A stretch of DNA of 64,000 nt from G965279355 sp965279355 (GTDB lineage Bacteria; Pseudomonadota; Alphaproteobacteria; CACIAM-22H2): the NCBI GenBank assembly GCA_965279355.1, contig OZ257155.1, positions 372,001 to 436,000 on the forward strand. Direction: 5' to 3'. Below, piece by piece: positions 42,553 to 50,163 of the stretch (the first letter of the stretch is position 1; the number at the start of each line of letters is the position of its first letter). The position numbers and the translations under genes were made by a program. A model generated the notes under the pieces. It was given only the letters and a program-made list of their open reading frames with translations. It was not told where the DNA came from and made no database searches.

Positions 42553-43291
42553 CGAAATAATGATCCCGGTCGATGTTCCGGATCAGGTTATAGCCCTGAC
42601 TCTTCATCGCTGCGATATAAGCGCTGGCGTTTTCGGGAAAGCATTCCACCTGAAGGAAGCAGCGGTTGTACTTCAGAAACTTCGTCATTCCCTCAAGTGC
42701 CGTCAGCTCGTGCCCCTCAACATCGATCTTGATCGCGACGACTTTACCCGTGAGCTTGATTTCGTCGTCCAGCCGGATCGCGACGATGGAGCGGGTGCCT
42801 GAAATCTCGTCGATCATCGACAGCGCATCGTGCGTATCGGGCCCCGGCTTGAAAGATAGTGTACCGCCGCGGTTGCTGACCGCCGCCATCCGGGTGTCGA
42901 CCCGTTCCGAAAAGCCATTCAGCATCAGATGCGTGCGGAGCTTGTCGTAGCTCCGGTAGTCCGGCTCGAAGGCGATCATGGTCGAGCAGCGCCCCTGCCG
43001 CGCCACGAACATGGTGTAGGTGCCCATATTGGCGCCGATATCGAGGAACGTGTCGCAGCCGCGGCTGGCGATGTTCTCAAGCAGGTAAGCGCGTTGCAGC
43101 GGTTCGAACGGGCCGTGCGTCAGGATGACCTTGTCGTACCAGTTCTCAAGATTGAGAAGAAAGCGGACGCCCTCGCGTTCGACGACGGTGTAACCGCTTG
43201 GCGATACCAGTCGCGTCAGGCGCTTGCGGATAGACGGCACCAGCCGCTTCAAAACGGGCACCTGTGCCCAGAACGACTGACCGGTCGACAA
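42542..43291 (-). CDS. FkbM-family methyltransferase
   Basis: A 249-residue SAM-dependent O-methyltransferase. ENIASRGCDTFLDIGANMGTYTMFVARQG is the SAM loop, MIAFEPDYRSYDKLRTHLMLNG the second strand, and AIKIDVEGHELTALEGM the FkbM hallmark. No ATG is available after the groES terminator; the TTG at 43291 has GGGGGAGAG 6 bases upstream, giving start MSTGQSFWAQVPVLKRLV. Related enzymes often methylate sugars of surface glycans, in keeping with the GT9 and DUF2079 neighbours. Confidence 0.85.
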   Translation of the reverse strand: MSTGQSFWAQVPVLKRLVPSIRKRLTRLVSPSGYTVVEREGVRFLLNLENWYDKVILTHGPFEPLQRAYLLENIASRGCDTFLDIGANMGTYTMFVARQGRCSTMIAFEPDYRSYDKLRTHLMLNGFSERVDTRMAAVSNRGGTLSFKPGPDTHDALSMIDEISGTRSIVAIRLDDEIKLTGKVVAIKIDVEGHELTALEGMTKFLKYNRCFLQVECFPENASAYIAAMKSQGYNLIRNIDRDHYFANF

Positions 43292-43306
43292 CGTCGGCTC
43301 TCCCCC

Positions 43307-43338
43307 AAAAAACGAAGGGCGGGTCAGAAAACCCGCCC
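43307..43338 (-). terminator. Rho-independent terminator of groES
   Basis: Arms GGGCGGGT (43317-43324, plus-strand reading) and ACCCGCCC (43331-43338) with a 6-base loop; on the minus strand, TTCG and then six T (43312-43307) follow. It begins 24 bases after the groES stop and separates groES from the FkbM gene. Confidence 0.9.
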
Positions 43339-43362
43339 TCTCCGCCTCACCGTCGGTTGTGC

Positions 43363-43650
43363 TTACTGAATCACACCCATGATGTCGGACTCCTTCATAA
43401 TCAGCAGCTCTTCGCCATCGATCTTCACTTCGGTGCCCGACCACTTGCCGTACAGCACCGTCTCGCCGGTCTTGACGCCCATCGGGGTCAGCTTGCCGCT
43501 GTCGTCGCGGGCACCTGCGCCGCAGGCCACGACTTTGCCCTGCATCGGCTTTTCCTTGGCGGTGTCGGGAATGATGATGCCGCCCTTGGTCTTGGTCTCG
43601 TTATCCAGGGGCTTTACCAGCACGCGATCATGCAACGGACGGAACTTCAT
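43363..43650 (-). CDS. groES: Co-chaperonin GroES, not followed by groEL
   Basis: A 95-residue co-chaperonin. MKFRPLHDRVLVKPLDNETKTKGGIIIPDTAKEKP includes the mobile loop that contacts GroEL; VLYGKWSGTEVKIDGEELLIMKESDIMGVI is the standard end. It caps the GroEL ring during protein folding. In most genomes groEL follows directly, but here a strong terminator and an FkbM gene follow. TAGGAGACATTCG precedes the ATG. A promoter with TTGACA lies upstream, so it is probably transcribed by itself, perhaps together with read-through from hflX. No CIRCE element was seen. Confidence 0.95.
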   Translation of the reverse strand: MKFRPLHDRVLVKPLDNETKTKGGIIIPDTAKEKPMQGKVVACGAGARDDSGKLTPMGVKTGETVLYGKWSGTEVKIDGEELLIMKESDIMGVIQ

Positions 43651-43702
43651 CGAATGTCTCCTAGAGAACCGGGCGGCCGAAATCCGGCCCAACAGGCAGA
43701 AA

Positions 43703-43731
43703 GCTTTATGAGCCGGGTCCGGCCTTGTCAA
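43703..43731 (-). promoter_or_regulatory. Predicted promoter of groES
   Basis: On the minus strand TTGACA (43731-43726), a 17-base spacer and TAAAGC (43708-43703) form a sigma-70-like promoter about 55 bases before the groES ATG. A heat-shock sigma factor could use part of the same sequence. No inverted repeat of the CIRCE type is present. Confidence 0.5.
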
Positions 43732-43750
43732 CGGACGTTGAACCGGTGGC

Positions 43751-45097
43751 CTAATGCCGCGCGGCGGCGGCCTGCCGGTGCTCAAACCGCGCCCGATCGG
43801 CGGGGTCGAGACTGACGGTCAGCCGCACATCGCCCTCCCCGTCCTTCCGGGAGAGCACCTCGCCATGCTGATAGAGCCAGGCAATGGACGCACCATCGCC
43901 AACGCCGACCGTGACGTCGACGACTTCCCGGGCTGCGGTCAGATGGCTGTCCAGCACCCGCAGCAGTTCATCGCAGCCCGCGCCTTCCGTGGCCGACAGG
44001 AGAACCTTATCCATGTTCCGGTCGGTCTGATTGGCCAGTAGGTCGCGCTGGTCCGGCGGCAGAAGGTCACTTTTGTTGAGTGCTTCGATCATTGGCAGCG
44101 ACGGCTGGGTATTGCCCTTCCGCTCCGGGCCTATCTCCAGGTCGCTCAGCACGGCCAGCACATCCCGCCGCTGCGCGTCCGTATCGGGATGCGCGATGTC
44201 CCGCACATGGATCACGATGTCCGCCCCCTGCACTTCTTCGAGCGTCGCGCGGAAGGCGGCAACGAGATCGGTCGGCAGATCGGAGATGAAGCCGACCGTA
44301 TCGGACAGGATCACCTGACGGCCCGAGGGCAGCTTGAGAGCCCGCATTGTCGGATCGAGCGTCGCGAACAACATGTCGGCCGCCAGCACGCGGCCCGAAA
44401 CCAGACGATTAAACAGGGTCGACTTGCCTGCATTTGTGTAGCCGACGAGCGCCACCACCGGATATGGCACGCGCTGCCGGGCCTTGCGGTGCAGGCCGCG
44501 GGTGCGGCGCACGCCCTCCAGCTCGTGCTTCAGATGCGCTACGCGCTCGCTGAGCTGGCGGCGATCGGATTCAAGCTGCGATTCACCGGGACCGGCGAGG
44601 AAGCCGAAACCGCCGCGCTGCCGTTCCAGGTGAGTCCAGGTCCGCACCAGGCGGCTGCGCTGATATGTCAGCTGCGCCAACTCAACTTGCAGGCGCCCTT
44701 CCGCGGTTCGCGCGCGGGCGCCGAAGATTTCGAGGATCAGCCCAGTGCGGTCGATGACCTTGCATTCCAGCGCCTTCTCCAGATTGCGCTGCTGGATCGG
44801 ACTGAGCGGCCCATCCATCACCACAAGTTCCGCCGGATTGAGGTCGAGTGCGGCTTTCCATTTTTCGACGCTACCCTGGCCAAGCAACGTCGACGGCCGG
44901 TACGCACTTAGACGCACCACCGCTGCCTCGCTTATCTCCAGATCAAGCGCGCGCGTAAGCCCGACCGCCTCGTCCAGGCGCATCTCGGGCGTTCGTGAGC
45001 TCGCGGGAGCGCCACGAAGGGTCGGATGAAGGACAACCGCGCGGCCGGTTCCAGCCGGCCGCGGGGTCGCATGAGTGGGGTCGAAACTTTCCGTCAA
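43751..45097 (-). CDS. hflX: Ribosome-associated GTPase HflX
   Basis: A 448-residue GTPase that splits stalled or hibernating ribosomes. The N-terminal HflX domain has LLGQGSVEKWKAAL and LSPIQQRNLEKALECKVIDRTGLILEIF; the glycine-rich linker segment RGGFGFLAGPGESQLESDRR follows; G motifs are GYTNAGKSTLFN (G1), SDTVGFISDLP (G3) and NKSDLL (G4). The start is one base from the hfq stop, so the two are almost certainly co-transcribed. Confidence 0.95.
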   Translation of the reverse strand: MTESFDPTHATPRPAGTGRAVVLHPTLRGAPASSRTPEMRLDEAVGLTRALDLEISEAAVVRLSAYRPSTLLGQGSVEKWKAALDLNPAELVVMDGPLSPIQQRNLEKALECKVIDRTGLILEIFGARARTAEGRLQVELAQLTYQRSRLVRTWTHLERQRGGFGFLAGPGESQLESDRRQLSERVAHLKHELEGVRRTRGLHRKARQRVPYPVVALVGYTNAGKSTLFNRLVSGRVLAADMLFATLDPTMRALKLPSGRQVILSDTVGFISDLPTDLVAAFRATLEEVQGADIVIHVRDIAHPDTDAQRRDVLAVLSDLEIGPERKGNTQPSLPMIEALNKSDLLPPDQRDLLANQTDRNMDKVLLSATEGAGCDELLRVLDSHLTAAREVVDVTVGVGDGASIAWLYQHGEVLSRKDGEGDVRLTVSLDPADRARFEHRQAAAARH

Positions 45098-45098
45098 C

Positions 45099-45350
45099 TC
45101 AGCCTTCGCCGCCTTCCTTATCGCCTTCGAAGAGCGAAATCGGTCCGGTTGGCATCACGGTCGAGATAGCGTGCTTGTAGACGAGTTGCGAATGACCGTC
45201 CCGACGCAGCAGGACGGAGAAATTATCAAACCAGGTGATAATTCCCTGAAGTTTTACACCGTTCACCAGAAAGATGGTGACCGGCGTCTTGTTCTTCCGG
45301 ACGTGGTTTAAAAACACATCCTGAACGTTCTGGGACTTTTCGTTTGTCAT
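45099..45350 (-). CDS. hfq: RNA chaperone Hfq
   Basis: An 83-residue Sm-like RNA chaperone that pairs small RNAs with mRNAs. It has the Sm1 motif (NKTPVTIFLVNGVKLQGIITWFDNFSVLLRR) and the Sm2 motif (YKHAIST). The acidic C-terminal tail is short (FEGDKEGGEG), as in other alphaproteobacteria. AAGAGGACAAAAGAC precedes the ATG. The 5' leader contains three successive hairpins, which might be part of its control. Confidence 0.97.
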   Translation of the reverse strand: MTNEKSQNVQDVFLNHVRKNKTPVTIFLVNGVKLQGIITWFDNFSVLLRRDGHSQLVYKHAISTVMPTGPISLFEGDKEGGEG

Positions 45351-45378
45351 GTCTTTTGTCCTCTTTGTTTAGCTCTTG

Positions 45379-45447
45379 GAGCCAGAGTTTTGGCTCGAGA
45401 GAACCCCTTTTTCGGGGCCCGTCGCGATCGACTGTTGCTTGGCAACA
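45379..45447 (-). promoter_or_regulatory. hfq 5' leader with three hairpins
   Basis: Within the 212-base space between the aminotransferase gene and hfq, three perfect stems follow one another on the minus strand: TGTTGC/GCAACA (45433-45447), CCCC/GGGG (45404-45417) and GAGCCA/TGGCTC (45379-45396). None has a T tract, so they are not simple terminators. They may fold the hfq leader; a regulatory role is inference. Confidence 0.4.
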
Positions 45448-45562
45448 AGCGATCTTAATATTTAGGCCGTCTGAGGGCAATTTTACAGGCCCGCATCTCA
45501 CCGAAGGGTGATGTCACAGCCACCAAGCGGTGGGCATAAAGCTTTGATACTATGGATAATTA

Positions 45563-46405
45563 TTATTCAGCGTAGCGCTCGTACGCCTCTTTCAGTCGGA
45601 CCGTAAGCGAGCCGGGCTGTCCGTTGCCAATGACTTGGTCGTCAATCTGGACCACGGGCAGGACCTGCATGGTCGTCGAAGTGAGGAACGCCTCACGGGC
45701 GGCCTTCGCCTCGGCGACCGAGAATTGCCGCTCGACCACCCGCAAGGACTCATCCCCAGCGATCTTCATTACGGTCCGGCGGGTGACGCCGGCCAGGATG
45801 CCGTTGCCGAGCGCGCGGGTGATCAGCTCTCCGTCCCGCGTGATGATCCAGGCATTGGTCGAACTGCCTTCCGTGATGAAGCCGTCGCCGTCGACTAGCC
45901 AGGCTTCATGGGCACCGGCCTCGCGCGCCGCCTGCTTGGCCAGCACGTTGGGGAGCAGCGACGTGGACTTGATGTCGCAGCGCGCCCAGCGAAGATCGGG
46001 CAGCGTGATCGTCTTTACACCCTCATCGGCGAACGCGGGCGGCATTTTAACCGTTTTGGCCCACGCGATGAACTGCGTCTTCGCCGTTTTGGGGAACGGA
46101 TGATCGCGGGGCGCCACGCCGCGCGACATCTGAAGATAGATCAGCCCGGTATCGACGCCGTTGCGGCGAATCACCTCGCTAAGCACGAAGCGCAGTGCCT
46201 TACGCGACATCGGCGGTGCGATCCTCAACTCCCGCAAGGACCGATCGAGCCGCTCGAGATGCGGCTCTTCATCGACGAACCGGCCTTTCGACACCGCCAC
46301 GACTTCATAGACGCCGTCAGCAAATGTATAGCCACGATCATCGATATGAACACGCGCGGAGGCGTAAGGCGTATAGCGGCCGTTGACATAGACAACGCGA
46401 GGCAT
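45563..46405 (-). CDS. Class IV PLP aminotransferase, D-amino acid aminotransferase-like
   Basis: A 280-residue fold-type IV aminotransferase. VYVNGRYTPYASARVHIDDRGYTFADGVYEV at the start, LRWARCDIKSTSLLPNVLAK with the PLP Lys, EAWLVDGDGFITEGSSTNAWII and a late GVTRRTVMKIA are all typical. Both D-alanine transaminase and branched-chain transaminase members share these; the DIKSTSLL form favours the D-amino acid group. It lies between ntrX and hfq on the same strand, an arrangement found in several alphaproteobacteria. It begins 9 bases after ntrX ends. Confidence 0.9.
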   Translation of the reverse strand: MPRVVYVNGRYTPYASARVHIDDRGYTFADGVYEVVAVSKGRFVDEEPHLERLDRSLRELRIAPPMSRKALRFVLSEVIRRNGVDTGLIYLQMSRGVAPRDHPFPKTAKTQFIAWAKTVKMPPAFADEGVKTITLPDLRWARCDIKSTSLLPNVLAKQAAREAGAHEAWLVDGDGFITEGSSTNAWIITRDGELITRALGNGILAGVTRRTVMKIAGDESLRVVERQFSVAEAKAAREAFLTSTTMQVLPVVQIDDQVIGNGQPGSLTVRLKEAYERYAE

Positions 46406-46414
46406 GGGAAGCGA

Positions 46415-47821
46415 TCAGGAGTCCAGCGTGGTCGGTCGGTCGTTACCATGCACGCCCAGCGACTTGAGCTTGCGATGAAGCGCAGACCGTTCCATGCCGA
46501 CAAACGCCGCGGTGCGCGAGATATTGCCGCCAAACCGGGTAACCTGAGCCAATAGATACTGGCGTTCGAACAGTTCGCGCGCTTCACGCAGCGGCAATGC
46601 CATGATCTCGGCGCTGCGATCGCCTTTCAATGTAGTCGGCACCACGGCGCCCAGTTCCGGCGGCAGCATGTCGGCTTTGATTGGCGTCGTTGCATCGCCA
46701 GGCGCCATGATCAGGACGCGTTCAATGACATTACGCAATTCGCGTGCGTTGCCGGGCCACTCGTACCCCTGCAGGGCCGCAATCGCGTCTTCGTTCATGA
46801 TGCGCGGGGCGAGGCCGGAGGCGGATGCCGCGCGCCCCATAAAATGCGCGGCCAGAACCGGAATGTCTTCGCGCCGATCGCGCAACGCGGGAACCCGGAT
46901 TGGCACGACGTTGAGGCGATAAAACAGATCCTCGCGGAACCGACCGGCGGCCATTGCCGCGGCGAGATCGCGATTGGTAGAAGCCACTACGCGGACATCC
47001 ACAGATACACGCGACCGCCCGCCGACCCGTTCAAAAGTCTGTTCCTGAAGGACGCGGACGATCTTGCCCTGCGTCTCCATCGGCATATCGGCGACTTCAT
47101 CAAGCAGCAACGTGCCGTTATGCGCCTGTTCGAACGTGCCAATCTTGATTGGTGAGTCGGTGCCGTCCGCGCCGGCTTCAATTCCAAAGAGCTCCGGCTC
47201 GACGCGCTCGGGACGCATGTTGGCGCAGTTCAGGACGACAAACGGCCCCCCTGCCCGGCGCGAGCGCCCGTGTATCAGTCGCGCGACGATTTCCTTGCCG
47301 GCACCAGCCGGGCCGGTGATGAGGACGCGGCTGCCGGTCGGCCCCACCCGCTCGATAGCTTGGCGCAGGAGGCTGATTGCGGGCGATACACCGACGAGTT
47401 CGAGCGGGCCGCCTGCACGCGCTTTCAGCTCCTCATTCTCCCGCCGCAGCCGCGCCGCTTCGATCGCGCGCTCGACCACGAGCACAAGGCGATCGGCCTT
47501 GAACGGCTTTTCGATGAAGTCGTAGGCCCCCCGCTTGATTGCCGAGACCGCCGTTTCGATGTTGCCGTGACCACTGATGATAACGACGGGAACATCGGGA
47601 TGGTCGCGCTTGATGATGTCGAGCAGCTCAAGTCCGTCCATCGGGCTGCCCTGCAGCCAGATATCGAGGATGACAAGACTCGGGCGACGCGTATGCATCT
47701 CCTCCAGAGCGGCAGTCGAGTTTGCGGCAACGCGTGTCTCGTTACCGTCATCGCTCAGGATGCCGCTGATGAGCATCCGGATATCGGCTTCGTCATCGAC
47801 GATTAGAATGTCATGTGCCAT
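46415..47821 (-). CDS. ntrX: Response regulator NtrX
   Basis: A 468-residue regulator with a receiver (phospho-acceptor in LVILDIWLQGSPMDG), a sigma-54-type AAA+ domain (Walker A GPAGAGKEIV, Walker B NGTLLLDEVADMP) and a C-terminal Fis-like helix-turn-helix (RTAAFVGMERSALHRKL). The GAFTGA loop that contacts sigma-54 is missing: the place reads FGIEAGADGTDSP. Other alphaproteobacterial NtrX proteins also lack it and appear to act without sigma-54. The gene overlaps ntrY by 11 bases. Confidence 0.95.
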   Translation of the reverse strand: MAHDILIVDDEADIRMLISGILSDDGNETRVAANSTAALEEMHTRRPSLVILDIWLQGSPMDGLELLDIIKRDHPDVPVVIISGHGNIETAVSAIKRGAYDFIEKPFKADRLVLVVERAIEAARLRRENEELKARAGGPLELVGVSPAISLLRQAIERVGPTGSRVLITGPAGAGKEIVARLIHGRSRRAGGPFVVLNCANMRPERVEPELFGIEAGADGTDSPIKIGTFEQAHNGTLLLDEVADMPMETQGKIVRVLQEQTFERVGGRSRVSVDVRVVASTNRDLAAAMAAGRFREDLFYRLNVVPIRVPALRDRREDIPVLAAHFMGRAASASGLAPRIMNEDAIAALQGYEWPGNARELRNVIERVLIMAPGDATTPIKADMLPPELGAVVPTTLKGDRSAEIMALPLREARELFERQYLLAQVTRFGGNISRTAAFVGMERSALHRKLKSLGVHGNDRPTTLDS

Positions 47822-50093
47822 GGCGTGCCGCCGTTATTTCCTCTGAGGCTGCCGGTGCATCATCGAACGGCGCGGAAAAAACGAGACTGACCCGCGTTCC
47901 CCCGCCTAGCCTGTCCTCAAGCACCAGATCACCTGCATGATCTTCCATGATTTTCTTCACAATCGCCAGTCCCAGTCCAGTTCCTTTGACACGCGTCGTG
48001 ACGTAAGGCTCGGTCAGCCGCTCGCGATTTTCCTGTGGCAAACCCTTACCGTTATCTTCCACGATTACGGCCCAGCGCTTTTCACGCGCGCCCAGGGTGA
48101 CGGCGATATGGCCCTGCGGCAGTTGGCTACCGTCGATTCGCTCGCGCCCATCGATAGCATCGATAGCGTTCTGCAAAAGGTTCGTTAAGGCCTGCGCGAT
48201 TTGCCGTGAATCGAATGAGAGGCGCGCACCGCCTTCAGGGATTTCACAATCGAAGGCGATCTCTGGCCGTGCATTCCGTTGCAGGAATACCGTCTGGCGC
48301 ACCACCTCGCCGAGATTGTCGTCGCGAAGTGCCGGCGCCGGCATGCGCGCGAAGGCCGAGAATTCATCAACCATGCGTCCGATGTCGCCGACCTGACGAA
48401 CGATCGTGTCGGTGCAGATACGGAAAGTTTCGGGATCGCTCTTGATTTCCGCCATGTATTTGCGTTTCAGGCGTTCGGCAGAAAGCTGGATCGGGGTCAG
48501 CGGGTTTTTGATCTCATGCGCGATGCGCCGCGCAATGTCGGACCAGGCGGCCTTGCGTTGCGCAGCTTCAAGCTCCGTGATGTCGTCAAAGGTGACAACG
48601 AACCCAAGCGTGCCGTTCTCCAGCCGCTGTGTGGCGACCCGCACCAGAAGCGTCCGCTTGCGCCCCTCGCGAACCAGCGAGACCTGCCCCTCCACTGGCT
48701 TGTCCTGTGCGGCGCGGGCGGAATCAACCAATCCAGCCATCTCCGGCACCACGGCCCGGAAATCCTCGCCGACCTGTTGACTGAGATCGGTCGAGAGCAA
48801 GGTCGAGGAAATGCGATTGGGAAGATTGACCCGCCCATTTGCATCCAGGCCGACAACGCCTGATGAAACGCCGGACAGAACCGCTTCGGTGAACCGGCGG
48901 CGATCGTCGAGCTGCCGGTTGGCTTCGATGAGTTCCCGCCGCTGGGTATCGATCTGACTCGTCATGCGGTTGAAGGCTCTCGCCAGGGATCCGATCTCAC
49001 CGGTCGCGTCGGTCTCGGGAACCCGCGTCGAGAAATCTCCGGTCCGCACCCGCTCCGCGGCGCCCACGAGTTCGGCGATCGGGCGCGCCAGCCGATTGGC
49101 CAGCACCAGGCCCATCCACACTGCCGCCAGCAGCAGCACCAAAGCCACAAGCACAAACACCATGGCAAAGGTCAGTTGCAGTCCGGATCGTCTGCCCTCA
49201 ATCGTATTGTAGGCCTGCACCGCCTCGCGCGTTCGCTCCAGATGGCCGATCACCTTCGGATCGACGAACCGGCCGACCAGCAGGAAGAGATCGTCGAAGG
49301 CATTCAGCCGGATAAGCGCGCGCACGCGGTCGCCAAGGGCGGTGTTGTTGTCTGTTTCCTCAACGCTGGGATTAAAAATCACGAGTTCGCCGTCCCGCGC
49401 CTTCTGAAGCGCCCAGAACGGCACGATTCCGAACTGCAACGACAACGTCAGGCCCGCGCGCGCGATAACCTGCCCCTGCTCGTTGAAGACGACCGCTTCC
49501 GGCAGAGAACGGACAAGCGCCTGCGCCTGAACGATCTGACCAAAGACGCGCTGGTTGGCCACCATCCGCGGCGCTTCGCGATCAAGATCGGCAACCATCG
49601 CCAGCACGTCCGAGCGGATCAGATTGCGATGTTCTTCAAGATAGGCTTCGGCAACTGCGAGAGACTCTTGCAATGCCACGCGTACGCGCTCGCTGAACCA
49701 GGCCTCGATGCCAAGATTGAAGAACAGCGCCGAGAACACGGCGATGATAATGGCCGGCGCGACGGCAATCGCGCTGAACAGCACGACGAGCTGAACGTGC
49801 AGCTTGGAGCCGGCATGACCGCGCCGGCGCTCCGCCCACAGGCGCACGACGCGCCAGGCGACCACCGCACTCAGCAGCAGCAGTAGCGTTAGATTGACCA
49901 GAAGAAGGACAAGGACTGAAGCCGGATTGGGCGAAAACCCGGCCTCGGTGATCACCGCGTAGGTCGCGACACCGGAAACGACGGCAGCGATGGCAAGCAG
50001 AATTGCAAGAGTGCGCGACAGCCGGACGTGGCGGGCCCACTCAGAAAAAATTTGCGCGAAAGGTCGGCTCGTGGCCGCCGATTCTGCGGTCAT
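47811..50093 (-). CDS. ntrY: Sensor histidine kinase NtrY
   Basis: A 760-residue membrane kinase paired with NtrX. Three N-terminal spans, a large periplasmic domain (about residues 130-310), a fourth span (MVFVLVALVLLLAAVWMGLVL), HAMP (NRLARPIAELVGAAERV), PAS, then the dimerisation box IAHEIKNPLTPIQLSAERLKRKY and the ATP-binding box with LLQNAIDAIDGRER and GKGLPQENRERL. It senses a signal still unclear in most species, with links to nitrogen and redox status. It lies just after ntrC (70 bases). Confidence 0.96.
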   Translation of the reverse strand: MTAESAATSRPFAQIFSEWARHVRLSRTLAILLAIAAVVSGVATYAVITEAGFSPNPASVLVLLLVNLTLLLLLSAVVAWRVVRLWAERRRGHAGSKLHVQLVVLFSAIAVAPAIIIAVFSALFFNLGIEAWFSERVRVALQESLAVAEAYLEEHRNLIRSDVLAMVADLDREAPRMVANQRVFGQIVQAQALVRSLPEAVVFNEQGQVIARAGLTLSLQFGIVPFWALQKARDGELVIFNPSVEETDNNTALGDRVRALIRLNAFDDLFLLVGRFVDPKVIGHLERTREAVQAYNTIEGRRSGLQLTFAMVFVLVALVLLLAAVWMGLVLANRLARPIAELVGAAERVRTGDFSTRVPETDATGEIGSLARAFNRMTSQIDTQRRELIEANRQLDDRRRFTEAVLSGVSSGVVGLDANGRVNLPNRISSTLLSTDLSQQVGEDFRAVVPEMAGLVDSARAAQDKPVEGQVSLVREGRKRTLLVRVATQRLENGTLGFVVTFDDITELEAAQRKAAWSDIARRIAHEIKNPLTPIQLSAERLKRKYMAEIKSDPETFRICTDTIVRQVGDIGRMVDEFSAFARMPAPALRDDNLGEVVRQTVFLQRNARPEIAFDCEIPEGGARLSFDSRQIAQALTNLLQNAIDAIDGRERIDGSQLPQGHIAVTLGAREKRWAVIVEDNGKGLPQENRERLTEPYVTTRVKGTGLGLAIVKKIMEDHAGDLVLEDRLGGGTRVSLVFSAPFDDAPAASEEITAARHGT

Positions 50094-50163
50094 GCAGGTT
50101 CAGGTCCATCGTGTCAGGTCTGGCGAATCGTTGACCCGCCAGACAACGCCCACGCCGCGGAAT

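Noticed and set aside
42542..43444. FkbM frame extended to 300 codons
   Set aside because: The extension runs through the groES terminator and into groES; the TTG at 43291 has a good ribosome site and gives a normal length.
45226..45501. 91-codon minus-strand frame in the hfq leader
   Set aside because: It overlaps hfq in another frame, has no recognisable domain and crosses the hairpins; it is more likely non-coding leader.
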